NCBI RefSeq assembly: GCF_900143695.1
Contig: NZ_FRFE01000002.1
Coordinates: 186,001 to 250,000 of the forward strand
Source: Desulfopila aestuarii DSM 18488
Lineage (GTDB): Bacteria > Desulfobacterota > Desulfobulbia > Desulfobulbales > Desulfocapsaceae
DNA length: 64,000 bases
Reading direction: 5' to 3'
The notes beneath the pieces were generated by a model, which worked only from the letters and a program-made list of their open reading frames with translations, was not told the origin of the DNA and ran no database searches. Below, piece by piece: positions 8,893 to 17,186 of the stretch. Made by a program: the position numbers and the translations under genes. Position 1 is the stretch's first letter, and each line of letters begins with the position of its first letter.

Positions 8893-9123
8893 TATTCGAC
8901 CTCCCCGAATTAAGCTTTATGCCGTTTACTCCGGTGACTTTCCTTTAGCCTCGCATATATCTCAGGTAATTGCGTACTGCGATAGTTTACATCTGCTGGC
9001 ATATTTTATTACATGCCATCTCCGACAAAATTTTCCGCCCAAAACCTCAACAAAGCTGCCAAGACCATCCAACATGACACCACACAAAATGTTTTGTGGT
9101 TGAGAGAGCCAACATGTACTGAA

Positions 9124-9139
9124 TAGTGGAACACCACTA
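9124..9139. promoter_or_regulatory. candidate operator, 6-bp inverted repeat
   Basis: TAGTGG and CCACTA form a perfect inverted repeat with a 4-base spacer, 26 bases from the CACAAAA/TTTTGTG palindrome at 9083-9098. Paired palindromes in a divergent spacer beside an IclR gene suggest binding sites. The assignment is inferred. Confidence 0.4.
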
Positions 9140-9260
9140 CTCTCCTTTTACAAAAATACACTATGGACAAACCATGTCAAGACATTTTACATGTAATCGA
9201 GCAACTGCATAAAAAGTATAATAGTGACGTATTATTGGTATCATAAACTTTACCCAAGTA

Positions 9261-9316
9261 CATCAAAATTGAATTATCAATTTTCACTTGACATCAAAAT
9301 GAGATTATCATATTTG
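9261..9316 (+). promoter_or_regulatory. sigma-70-like promoter of the IclR gene within a 31-bp-spaced direct repeat
   Basis: TTGACA at 9288-9293 and TATTTG at 9311-9316 are 17 bases apart, which fits a housekeeping promoter about 95 bases before the IclR start. A direct repeat beginning CATCAAAAT and continuing ATTATCA occurs at 9261 and 9292. The 31-base spacing is about three helical turns, and the second copy overlaps the promoter, which suits autoregulation. Confidence 0.55.
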
Positions 9317-9411
9317 TTTCACTATGCGGAACAAAGAGTTTCCACAGTAGGTTTTGAATGATTTTTCATAAGCTAAAGACATCAGTTGAAGAGCTGGCAT
9401 AGCGTGACAAT

Positions 9412-10182
9412 ATGAGCAAACAACTTGTTATAACAGGGTCTTCTGTCGAGAAAGCATTGAACATATTGCTCGCATTTGCACCACATAACACCGAGATGGG
9501 CACTACTGAGATCAGCATGAAACTTGGTATGCACAAATCGACAACAAGCAGGCTCATCAGTATTCTCGTTGCGACAAATTTCCTTCAACAGAACCGCCAG
9601 ACCAGAAAATATTCCCTCGGCAGATCGGCCTATCGCATCGGCCACGCCGCAACACGCTCCACAGACACTCGTTTACTCGCCGTCGCCCAGCCCTACCTTA
9701 TCGAACTCTCACAAAAAACTGGGGAAAGCATCGCTCTTGAACTTGTGTCCGGGCTCAATGTTATCCTTGCCTTGCATGTAGAAGGCCCAAGCCACCTGCG
9801 ATTCAATTTTCAGCAAGGGGAACTTGTGCCCATCAATGTCGCAGCTGGCGCCAAGGTTATTCTCGCATACAGCGATGCGGCCTTTGTCGAATCATGCCTG
9901 CAAAGAGAATTTGAAAAATTCAACGACAAGACAATTGTCTCTAAAGATGAGTACCGTAAGCTCCTGGCAAAGATACGAAGTGAAGGCATAGCTTATGACC
10001 GCGGCGAACGCTATCCGGATATACACGCAATGGCCGTTCCCATTCGCAACCCTGAAGGGCAGCCAACTGCTGCAGTCATAATGGCCGGTCCTGCATCCCG
10101 CCTGACCGACAGCTTTCTCCGCTCTGTCATCGCCGACCTTCAGGAAACAGCAGAAAAAATCACGAAACAACTCTACTTGTAG
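9412..10182 (+). CDS. IclR-family transcriptional regulator
   Basis: A 256-residue IclR protein. The N-terminal winged helix is seen at residues 10-70 (SVEKALNILLAF, GMHKSTTSRLISIL), and an effector-binding domain follows (PYLIELSQKTGESIALEL, then YDRGERYPDIHAMAVPI). IclR proteins commonly control aromatic and carboxylate catabolism. It is divergent from the transhydroxylase-like operon and lies 276 bases before the first TRAP operon, so it could control either or both. No strong ribosome site precedes the ATG. Confidence 0.9.
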   Translation: MSKQLVITGSSVEKALNILLAFAPHNTEMGTTEISMKLGMHKSTTSRLISILVATNFLQQNRQTRKYSLGRSAYRIGHAATRSTDTRLLAVAQPYLIELSQKTGESIALELVSGLNVILALHVEGPSHLRFNFQQGELVPINVAAGAKVILAYSDAAFVESCLQREFEKFNDKTIVSKDEYRKLLAKIRSEGIAYDRGERYPDIHAMAVPIRNPEGQPTAAVIMAGPASRLTDSFLRSVIADLQETAEKITKQLYL

Positions 10183-10278
10183 TTTTTTTCAGTATCAAAG
10201 GCACATAGAACAATGCCATCTTATTAAAACTGTTATCGGCGAGATGCTTCGAAGCGAAAGCTGGTCCGATATTGGCCC

Positions 10279-10314
10279 TTGACAACACGCAATATTGCGT
10301 GCAATATTGCGTGT
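10279..10314 (+). promoter_or_regulatory. promoter with overlapping GCAATATTGC operator upstream of TRAP operon 1
   Basis: TTGACA (10279-10284) is followed after 18 bases by AATATT. The spacer and -10 lie inside a 30-base inverted repeat (10285-10314) that is perfect except for the central two bases. It can also be read as two tandem copies of GCAATATTGCGT. A repressor bound here would block the promoter. The same core occurs at 42288 before the CoA-ligase operon. Confidence 0.65.
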
Positions 10315-10458
10315 CATAACACATCATCACCTCGATTTCTGTATCTTTTTTGATATATAAGTAACCGATTTGTAGGGAAAATAAGCTCTCGGAAAGCCTG
10401 TAAAACAAGAGAGCCGGCAACCGGATACCATCAATGGATTATCAGCAAGGAGGAGAAA

Positions 10459-11490
10459 ATGAAGAAATCTGCACTGTTGTTTGCATGCGCCCTGCTCGTC
10501 TCAATCAGTCTCAGCAGCATTGTTTGTGCCAAAGAGGTCACCCTTCGTTTCGCCCATCAAAACCCGGAATCAGGTCTCAGTTCCACTACCTGTGTTGCCC
10601 CCTGGCTCAAACAGGTTGAAGACGCAACCGGCGGCGCAGTCAAGATTGAGCCGTACTACGGTGAAACCCTTGCCAAAGGCAAGGACATGTGGAATGCCGT
10701 CAAAATGGGAATTACCGACATAGGCTGGGCCTTTCATGGCTACTGGCCTGGTATGACACCAGTTACCGATGTTATCAGCCTTCCAGCCATGTCCTTTGAA
10801 ACTGCGGAAAAAGGAAGTGAAGTACTCTGGAAGCTTTATGAGAAGTATCCAGTAATTCAAAAAGAATTCGATGACGTAAAAGTACTTCTCTTCTACACCA
10901 GCCCTCCATACAGCCTGATCACTGTCGAGAAACCGGTCAAGAATCTTGACGATATCAAAGGGATGAAAATCAGGATGAGTGGCGGCCCTTCAACGGAAAT
11001 GGTCAAAGCACTGGGCGCCGTACCAATGCTTATTCCGATGCCCGACAACTATATCTCGCTGCAAAAAGGCGTCATTGATGGCATGGGCGCCCCGTGGGAA
11101 GCAATCCAGGTCTGGCGATTTTACGAAGTTACCAAATACTATACAGAGGTTCCTTTCCCCGCCGTCTACTTCTCCATCATAATGAACAAGAGAAAATGGA
11201 ACAGCCTGGATAAAGAAGTGCAGGATGCCATTATGAGCGTGAGCGGAGAAGCCGGTTCGAAGTTCTGGGGTAAACACTTCTTTGATGACATGAGAACCAG
11301 CGGCATCAAAAAAGTAGAAGAAGTCGGCAATGGCAATAATATCTTCACACTGGCACCAGAAGAACGCCAAAAATGGATAGACGTCGGTGGAAAGCCTGTC
11401 TGGGACGGCTGGGTAAGCACCATGGAGAAAAATGGCGTCAGCAATGCCCGGGAAATCCTGGATACCACTATCGCCTTGGGAAAAGAATGA
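10459..11490 (+). CDS. dctP: TRAP transporter substrate-binding protein (DctP family), system 1
   Basis: This 343-residue periplasmic solute receptor has a Sec signal peptide ending near SIVCA (residues 1-24). Family segments include IKGMKIRMSGG near residue 170, where the conserved Arg normally pairs with a substrate carboxylate, and KGVIDGMGAPWEAIQVWRF. It has a very strong ribosome site (AAGGAGGAGAA). It starts the dctPQM operon 10459-13445. Its ligand is probably an organic acid, and the aromatic gene context hints at a ring compound or its product. Confidence 0.9.
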   Translation: MKKSALLFACALLVSISLSSIVCAKEVTLRFAHQNPESGLSSTTCVAPWLKQVEDATGGAVKIEPYYGETLAKGKDMWNAVKMGITDIGWAFHGYWPGMTPVTDVISLPAMSFETAEKGSEVLWKLYEKYPVIQKEFDDVKVLLFYTSPPYSLITVEKPVKNLDDIKGMKIRMSGGPSTEMVKALGAVPMLIPMPDNYISLQKGVIDGMGAPWEAIQVWRFYEVTKYYTEVPFPAVYFSIIMNKRKWNSLDKEVQDAIMSVSGEAGSKFWGKHFFDDMRTSGIKKVEEVGNGNNIFTLAPEERQKWIDVGGKPVWDGWVSTMEKNGVSNAREILDTTIALGKE

Positions 11491-11650
11491 TTTCTCTTTC
11501 ATGAGTTAGGAATATTGAGACACCATAGAAAATGGCGTCTCAATATTCATGGCGAGAACCCCCTAGCATGAAGCAAGTGATTGCCGCTTGCCATCTTTCA
11601 TGGCCAAATCACCTCACCCAGAATTTCTTAACATTTATGGAATGTTAGCC

Positions 11651-12142
11651 ATGCCATCCCTTTACAAGTTTGGAAACAAAGTTGTCCAGCCTGCCGTCAA
11701 CGTTATGGTAAGCGTGGCAGCGACCGCTTTGGCTGTCATGATGTTCCTGATGGCCGCCGATGTTATCTTTCGATACCTTTTTAATTCACCAATTCCCGGA
11801 GCCCTTGAACTCATTGAGTTTTTGATGGCTATCATCGTTCCATTCAGCATTGCTTATTGTGCCAAGCTAAAAGCACATGTAACTGTTGACCTGGTCGTCG
11901 AACGATTTCCGGCGAAGGTTCGTTCGATCCTGAGGTTTATCATCACCAGCATAAGTTGTGTTTTTGTCACTTTGATTTGCTGGCAGAATTTTGCCTACAT
12001 ATTTGAAACATACCAATCCAACCTCACCTCAGCAGTCCTGAAGATTCCCGCCGCTCCTTTTGTGGCTGCAGCAGCCATAGGTACAGCTGTTTTTGCAATT
12101 ATTCTGTTCATTGAGCTATTTCAGTCAAAATCAAAGGAGTGA
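11651..12142 (+). CDS. dctQ: TRAP transporter small permease (DctQ family), system 1
   Basis: This 163-residue inner-membrane protein has four predicted membrane helices and the family segment AADVIFRYLFNSPIPGALELIEFL near residue 35. I chose the ATG at 11651 because GGA lies nine bases upstream and the length then fits the family; the open frame begins at 11588. The gap to dctP is 160 bases and to dctM only 4, so small and large permeases are tightly coupled. Confidence 0.86.
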   Translation: MPSLYKFGNKVVQPAVNVMVSVAATALAVMMFLMAADVIFRYLFNSPIPGALELIEFLMAIIVPFSIAYCAKLKAHVTVDLVVERFPAKVRSILRFIITSISCVFVTLICWQNFAYIFETYQSNLTSAVLKIPAAPFVAAAAIGTAVFAIILFIELFQSKSKE

Positions 12143-12146
12143 AACA

Positions 12147-13445
12147 ATGAGCCCAATTGAAGCTGGTTTTCTGGGAATGTTCTGTGTTCTTGTTCTCCTT
12201 CTGGCGCGAATGCATATCGGCCTTGCCATGGGTCTTATCGGGTTCCTCGGCTTTGCGTATATCACGGGATGGGAGCCGGCCCTCGGTCTCCTGCGTACCG
12301 TCCCGTACACGACCTTTGCCAGTGAAGGCCTGAGTGTTATTCCTCTCTTTATCCTGATGGGGGCTTTTGCCTTTGAGGCGGGAATGAGTGAAGATCTCTA
12401 TGCGGCTGTGCATAAAATATTCGGCGGTCTCAAAGGCGGTCTGGCCATGGCCACGGTTGCCGCCTGCGCCTGCTTTGCAGCAATAAGCGGCTCAAGTCTT
12501 GCGACTGCTGCGACACTCGGCAGGGTTGCCATGCCGGAGATGAAAAAATACAATTATGACCTGGGTCTCGCCACGGGCTCTATCGCTGCCGGCGGCTGCA
12601 TTGGCATTCTTATTCCGCCGAGCGTTATCCTGATTATCTATGGCATTCTCACAGAGCAATCGATTGGCAAGCTTTTCATGGCCGGAGTCATCCCAGGTAT
12701 TCTCGAGGCAGTTTTCTATATTATCACCATCTGGCTCCTCACCCGGCGTAACCCGGCCCTGGGCCCGCCAGGCCCCAAAGCCAGTACCAAAGAAAAGGTC
12801 AGGGCGTTTTCCCGCACCTGGGAAGTTATTGTCCTGTTTACTATTGTAATAGGTGGGCTCTACATGGGCATTTTCACCCCCACGGAGGCAGCCGGCATTG
12901 GTGCATTCTGTGCCTTATGCTTTGCTTTCATGAGGGGAAAGATGAAATGGCTCAACTTCAAAAACAGCCTCACCTCTACAGCCTCCACTACCGGCATGCT
13001 GTTCCTGATCATCATGGGTGCCATGATGCTCGGTTACTTTTTCTCAGTCACCCGCCTGCCTTTTGAGTTCGCCTCTATGGTCGCAGCCTTGCCGATAAAC
13101 CGTTATGCAATTCTCGCATGTATTGTGGTGGTCATCCTCATACTGGGATGTCTGATGGACTCCCTGGCTATTGTGCTGTTGACCGTACCAGTCTTCTACC
13201 CACTGATACTTGAGCTCAACTTTGATCCGATCTGGTTTGGCATTATTGTTGTCAGGGTCACTGAAATGGGTCTCATTACACCGCCTGTAGGACTCAACGT
13301 TTTTGTGCTGAACGGCATAACGGGAGTTCCCATGCACACGATTTTCAGAGGCGTAACCCCCTTTCTTCTCGCGGATATTCTCCAGTTAATTCTGCTCATA
13401 TCATTGCCTCAGATATCGCTCTTCCTGCCGAACCTCATGAACTGA
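12147..13445 (+). CDS. dctM: TRAP transporter large permease (DctM family), system 1
   Basis: This 432-residue permease has about 12 membrane helices and DctM signatures: AAISGSSLATAATLG, GGCIGILIPPSVILIIYGI and GIFTPTEAAGIGAF. It drives Na+-linked uptake together with DctQ and the periplasmic receptor. The start at 12147 follows AAGGAG. The operon ends at a strong terminator 12 bases after the stop. Confidence 0.92.
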   Translation: MSPIEAGFLGMFCVLVLLLARMHIGLAMGLIGFLGFAYITGWEPALGLLRTVPYTTFASEGLSVIPLFILMGAFAFEAGMSEDLYAAVHKIFGGLKGGLAMATVAACACFAAISGSSLATAATLGRVAMPEMKKYNYDLGLATGSIAAGGCIGILIPPSVILIIYGILTEQSIGKLFMAGVIPGILEAVFYIITIWLLTRRNPALGPPGPKASTKEKVRAFSRTWEVIVLFTIVIGGLYMGIFTPTEAAGIGAFCALCFAFMRGKMKWLNFKNSLTSTASTTGMLFLIIMGAMMLGYFFSVTRLPFEFASMVAALPINRYAILACIVVVILILGCLMDSLAIVLLTVPVFYPLILELNFDPIWFGIIVVRVTEMGLITPPVGLNVFVLNGITGVPMHTIFRGVTPFLLADILQLILLISLPQISLFLPNLMN

Positions 13446-13457
13446 TGCAATAAAAAC

Positions 13458-13491
13458 GGGTCTTGATTCAACCGAATCAAGACCCTTTTTT
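13458..13491 (+). terminator. rho-independent terminator of TRAP operon 1
   Basis: GGGTCTTGATTC and GAATCAAGACCC form a perfect 12-bp stem with a 4-base loop, followed by six Ts. Upstream As mean it may also stop the convergent minus-strand operon. Confidence 0.93.
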
Positions 13492-13724
13492 ACATGCTGA
13501 ACAAAAGTTCAAATGTTCCACATCAATCAATCGGATGGTGCTCAGAAACGCCAGGCCAACCCTTGACAATCGGCCCGCACGTTGTCCGCCGGCCAACGCC
13601 AACTATCCTATCATTTCCCCTTAGCTCATCCTATAAAGAACAACGATAGTGATCAGATTTATAAAGAACCTGCTTTGCATGCTACCCTTTGCACTTGCCT
13701 TAACGCCCCATGAATGCTGCTACA

Positions 13725-15029
13725 TCAATTGGTCATCATCTCTGGCAAAAATAAAGCAATTTGCGGAAAGGCGATCAGCAGTATCAAGTGCAACAGATCT
13801 GCACAGATGAAGGGGAGTACACCTTTATATATCGTAAATACTGGGGTATTTCCCGCTATTCCCTTTATGACAAACACTGTCATTCCCATGGGAGGAGTAA
13901 TACAGCCAATTTCACAAACCCTGACGATTAATATGCCAAACCAGATAGGATTGAAGTCCATGGCGATTACAAGAGGATAAAAGATCGGCATTGTCAGGAG
14001 AATCATTGACAGCGGGTCCATGAAACAACCGAGGATGAGATAAAAACTTAAGATAAAAGCCAAAATAACATACCGGTTCAAGGGGAGTGAACTGACAAAG
14101 TCTCCCAGTTCGGTTGGCAGTCGACTTACAGCCAAAAAGGTATTGAGCATCGTGGCGCCGGCTACAATTAATAGTACCATAGCAGCCACCTTAACCGTGT
14201 TGACAAGACTCAGTTGGAATTTATCCCAGCTCAAGCGTCTGGATAAAATAGAATAGGTAAATGCACCAAAAGCTCCGACACCTCCAGCTTCAGTTGGGCT
14301 AAAAAGCCCGAAATACAACCCCCCAATGATCAAGACAAAAAGACAGAGAATCGGTGCTGTTTTTTTGAGTACCTTCACCTTTTCTTTCATCGGTGCTACT
14401 GGTCCGCGCGGACCAAGCTCAGGTTTCCAGAGGCAAAGCAGGTAAACAGTGACCATATAAAATATCGCTTCCGTTATACCTGGAAGAAAACCAGCCATAA
14501 ATAGCTTGCCAATAGACTGCTCGGTAATGATTCCATAAAAGATAAGTGCCATGCTCGGAGGAATCATTGAACCCATGGTACCGCCTGCGGCAAGAATGCC
14601 ACAGGCAAGGCCGCGGTCATATTTATATTTCTTCATTTCCGGTAGAGCTACAGAGCCCATGGTAACAGCGGTGGCTATACTTGAGCCGCTGACTGCGGCA
14701 AATGCGGCGCAGCCACCCACCGTCGCCAATGCCAGCCCCCCCCGCATATGCCCCACCCATTTATGGACTGCTTCGTAAAGATCTGTACTCACCCCAGAGT
14801 GGTAACAGAGATGCCCCATCAGCATAAAGAGCGGCCCAACGCTAAGAAGATAGCTATTCCACGTATCGTACGGGAATACACCTGCCATGCCAAATGCGGC
14901 ATCAGCCCCCCGTAACCAGGCGAATCCGAGGAAACCGACAAAACCCATGGTAATTGCAATGGGCATTCTCATCAAAAGCAAGACAAACAAAAGACCCAAA
15001 CAAATTATGCCAATCGTTACGGATGTCAT
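13725..15029 (-). CDS. dctM: TRAP transporter large permease (DctM family), system 2
   Basis: A 434-residue DctM with the usual motifs AAVSGSSIATAVTMGSVAL, GGTMGSMIPPSMALIFYGI and GLFSPTEAGGVGAF. It overlaps the small-permease gene by the ATGA junction at 15026-15029. It resembles the DctM of system 1 closely in segment order and length, so the two convergent systems are probably paralogues for related substrates. Confidence 0.92.
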   Translation of the reverse strand: MTSVTIGIICLGLLFVLLLMRMPIAITMGFVGFLGFAWLRGADAAFGMAGVFPYDTWNSYLLSVGPLFMLMGHLCYHSGVSTDLYEAVHKWVGHMRGGLALATVGGCAAFAAVSGSSIATAVTMGSVALPEMKKYKYDRGLACGILAAGGTMGSMIPPSMALIFYGIITEQSIGKLFMAGFLPGITEAIFYMVTVYLLCLWKPELGPRGPVAPMKEKVKVLKKTAPILCLFVLIIGGLYFGLFSPTEAGGVGAFGAFTYSILSRRLSWDKFQLSLVNTVKVAAMVLLIVAGATMLNTFLAVSRLPTELGDFVSSLPLNRYVILAFILSFYLILGCFMDPLSMILLTMPIFYPLVIAMDFNPIWFGILIVRVCEIGCITPPMGMTVFVIKGIAGNTPVFTIYKGVLPFICADLLHLILLIAFPQIALFLPEMMTN

Positions 15030-15520
15030 TTTTCGAATACTCCGATTATGGAATCAAATAAGTCCATGAGCAGCACGACAACGAACAACACAAATCCAAG
15101 GCTTACGATACCGACAAAAGGATATGTCGGTATAAATAGGGTTAACGTAGTGATCCTGTTACCTTCCAAATACTGCATATGTACAAATGAGCGCCAGGCG
15201 ATCACTAAAAAGAAAACAATCGTGATCAGATTTGTAATACAATCAAAGAAAGCCTGGACGCGTTTTGGTAAATTGTTAGCGAGGATGTCCACACTGACAT
15301 GGCCCTTTTCAATCGCACAAAAAGAAATCCCCAGAGAAACACATGTTACCAAGAGAAGCTCGGTTACTTCCTGGGCAAAAGTGACAGGGCTATTGAAGAA
15401 ATAGCGCATGATCACATCGGCGGCCGTAAGAAACATCATCAGGACTAATGCCAATTGTGATATCTTGTTCAGGTGGGTGATAGCTGCCCTAATTGCTTTT
15501 CGGTTTATCAGTGTGGACAT
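15026..15520 (-). CDS. dctQ: TRAP transporter small permease (DctQ family), system 2
   Basis: This 164-residue protein has four hydrophobic segments and the family stretch AADVIMRYFFNSPVTFAQEV. The start follows GGAG at about ten bases. It sits 31 bases after the binding-protein gene and overlaps dctM by four bases, giving the order dctP-dctQ-dctM on the minus strand. Confidence 0.88.
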   Translation of the reverse strand: MSTLINRKAIRAAITHLNKISQLALVLMMFLTAADVIMRYFFNSPVTFAQEVTELLLVTCVSLGISFCAIEKGHVSVDILANNLPKRVQAFFDCITNLITIVFFLVIAWRSFVHMQYLEGNRITTLTLFIPTYPFVGIVSLGFVLFVVVLLMDLFDSIIGVFEK

Positions 15521-15551
15521 GGTCTTCGTGCTCCGGTATTGAGGAACGCTA

Positions 15552-16640
15552 CTATTGTGCCGCAGTCGTCTTAATCAATTCCTGTGTGGTCGTAAGCATT
15601 TTTTGAACAAGACCTTTCGGATCGGGATAGCCTTCAGCCGCCGCCTTTTTCTCAGCAGCTTCAATCCATACGTTCCATATTTTATCTCCGTAAAGGGCTT
15701 GCATCTCCTTAACTTCGTCGGCATCCATTTTCGTTTCGATAATTTGATATCCTTCCTTAAGTACCCGTTCTTTCCCAGGCTCAACGGATTCATCAAAAGT
15801 CGTTCGAGTCCAGAAACGGCTTCCCTCCATTCCACAAACACTCATAACCTTTTCTTGCAAATCAGCTGGTAAGCGATCCCAAGCCTGCCGGCTCATGGCA
15901 ACACCTCTCGCACCGGCGTTCCATGGTCCTTCAAAATAATACTTTACTACTTCGTAAAATCTAAAAGACATCAGCATATCCCAGTTAGCCATCGAAGCAT
16001 CTATTACGCCCTTTTCAAGTGCGCTGTATATCTCGGATCCACCAACTGTAGTAGGGATACCACCGCCAGCTTCCACGACATTTTTCAGACTTTCTCCACC
16101 AGAAATCCTTACCTTCATGCCATTAAAGTCTTTCATTGACTTTATTTGTTTCTCTTTTGAAACGAAAACGAACGGTGTGGATGTGTACACCAGCAGCAGC
16201 TTATTGTCTTTGTATTCGTCCTGTATTTCAGGAAATTGCTCGTACAATTTCCAAGCAACAATTGCTTCATGTTCCGCATTTTTATACTCCAAAAAAGGCA
16301 AGGTTATAACATTGTGAAACTCCACAAGACCCGGCCAGTAATGGAAACTGACATCAGCAATATCAACGATGCCGTTTTTCAAAGCATCCCACGCTGCTTT
16401 CGACTTCACCAGGGCTCCCCCCCAGTAAGGTTCTATCACAACCTGGCCGTCTGTCGCTTTGGCAATCTGCTCGAACCACGGCTTCATTGTATGCTCCGCC
16501 CCCCAACCGGCGGCTGGCAAAGTGGTGGCAAAGGTGAGTTTGTATATCTTTTTTTCCTCCGCCTTGGCTATTGTTACACCAGAGAAGACCAGAACAAATA
16601 ACAGAAACGCTGACAATGACATCGAGACTGGTTTTTTCAT
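15552..16640 (-). CDS. dctP: TRAP transporter substrate-binding protein (DctP family), system 2
   Basis: This 362-residue receptor has a signal peptide (residues 1-27, ending TIAKA) and the ligand-site segment FNGMKVRISGG with the conserved Arg. KGVIDASMANWDMLMSFRFYE matches the same region of the system 1 receptor. Both also share a WPG motif after the first lobe (YWPGM, YWPGL), supporting a paralogous pair. The ribosome site GAGGGAG is six bases from ATG. Confidence 0.9.
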   Translation of the reverse strand: MKKPVSMSLSAFLLFVLVFSGVTIAKAEEKKIYKLTFATTLPAAGWGAEHTMKPWFEQIAKATDGQVVIEPYWGGALVKSKAAWDALKNGIVDIADVSFHYWPGLVEFHNVITLPFLEYKNAEHEAIVAWKLYEQFPEIQDEYKDNKLLLVYTSTPFVFVSKEKQIKSMKDFNGMKVRISGGESLKNVVEAGGGIPTTVGGSEIYSALEKGVIDASMANWDMLMSFRFYEVVKYYFEGPWNAGARGVAMSRQAWDRLPADLQEKVMSVCGMEGSRFWTRTTFDESVEPGKERVLKEGYQIIETKMDADEVKEMQALYGDKIWNVWIEAAEKKAAAEGYPDPKGLVQKMLTTTQELIKTTAAQ

Positions 16641-17056
16641 TGAATTCTCCCTCTCTTATTTTGATTATTCCACCGCCCGGCACCCATCGGCTGTTAGGTC
16701 AAGCATGGTAAGCACAACCTTCAGACAGTGAGCGTAAGCATAAGAATGATACAGAACGTATACATTATAGCTACACGACATCTACTGTGATGTCAAGTGT
16801 GATATTTGTCAGATCAACCTTTCAATAGATTTTCAAAATGGGTAAAAGCGTGTGGCTTGCAGCAAAGATTGATGACACGTGTTTTTGGCAAGATCCGCCC
16901 CTCAAAATCGTTTGCTGAAGATGTTATTATTGCAATGCTTTATACAAGCATGGGTTTGGTAATTGAGCTCGTTCAAACATACGGACGACTAACAATGACT
17001 GCTGCTGCCCCTTCGTCCTGTCACCTCAACCTGCAACATTGAGCGAACAGATAAAA
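16641..17056. other. intergenic, upstream of TRAP operon 2
   Basis: I see no credible gene. A TTGACATCAC stretch on the minus strand (near 16788-16797) resembles a -35, but no good -10 sits at the right distance. A 78-codon plus-strand frame (16806-17042) has no ribosome site and no family resemblance, and I leave it out. Confidence 0.4.
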
Positions 17057-17095
17057 CCAGAAAGCCCCAGTCTTTATGGAACTCGGGCTTTCTGG
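17057..17095 (-). terminator. terminator of the porin gene
   Basis: CCAGAAAGCCC and GGGCTTTCTGG make a perfect 11-bp stem. On the minus strand it is followed by TTTTAT, and it lies 92 bases past the porin stop. Confidence 0.8.
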
Positions 17096-17186
17096 AAAAA
17101 ACGATTTAGAACCTTACAGATTATTTCCTTGTTTTCTTACGCAAGAAAATAGTCCGTCTCAAGGTGCTTATACCCCTAGTGGGGTG

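Larger units (their letters stand above)
8893..9411. promoter_or_regulatory. divergent control region between transhydroxylase-like operon and IclR gene
   Basis: This 519-base AT-rich spacer holds no gene. It contains an inverted repeat TGGCAT/ATGCCA (8997-9018), a near-perfect palindrome CACAAAA-TG-TTTTGTG (9083-9098), TAGTGG-AACA-CCACTA (9124-9139) and a direct repeat near the IclR gene. These are plausible sites for the IclR protein and others. I could not fix a convincing minus-strand promoter for the operon. Confidence 0.6.

Noticed and set aside
8997-9018. Sigma-54 promoter for the transhydroxylase operon (TGGCAT start on the minus strand)
   Set aside because: The -12 GC is not at the required distance; better read as an inverted repeat.
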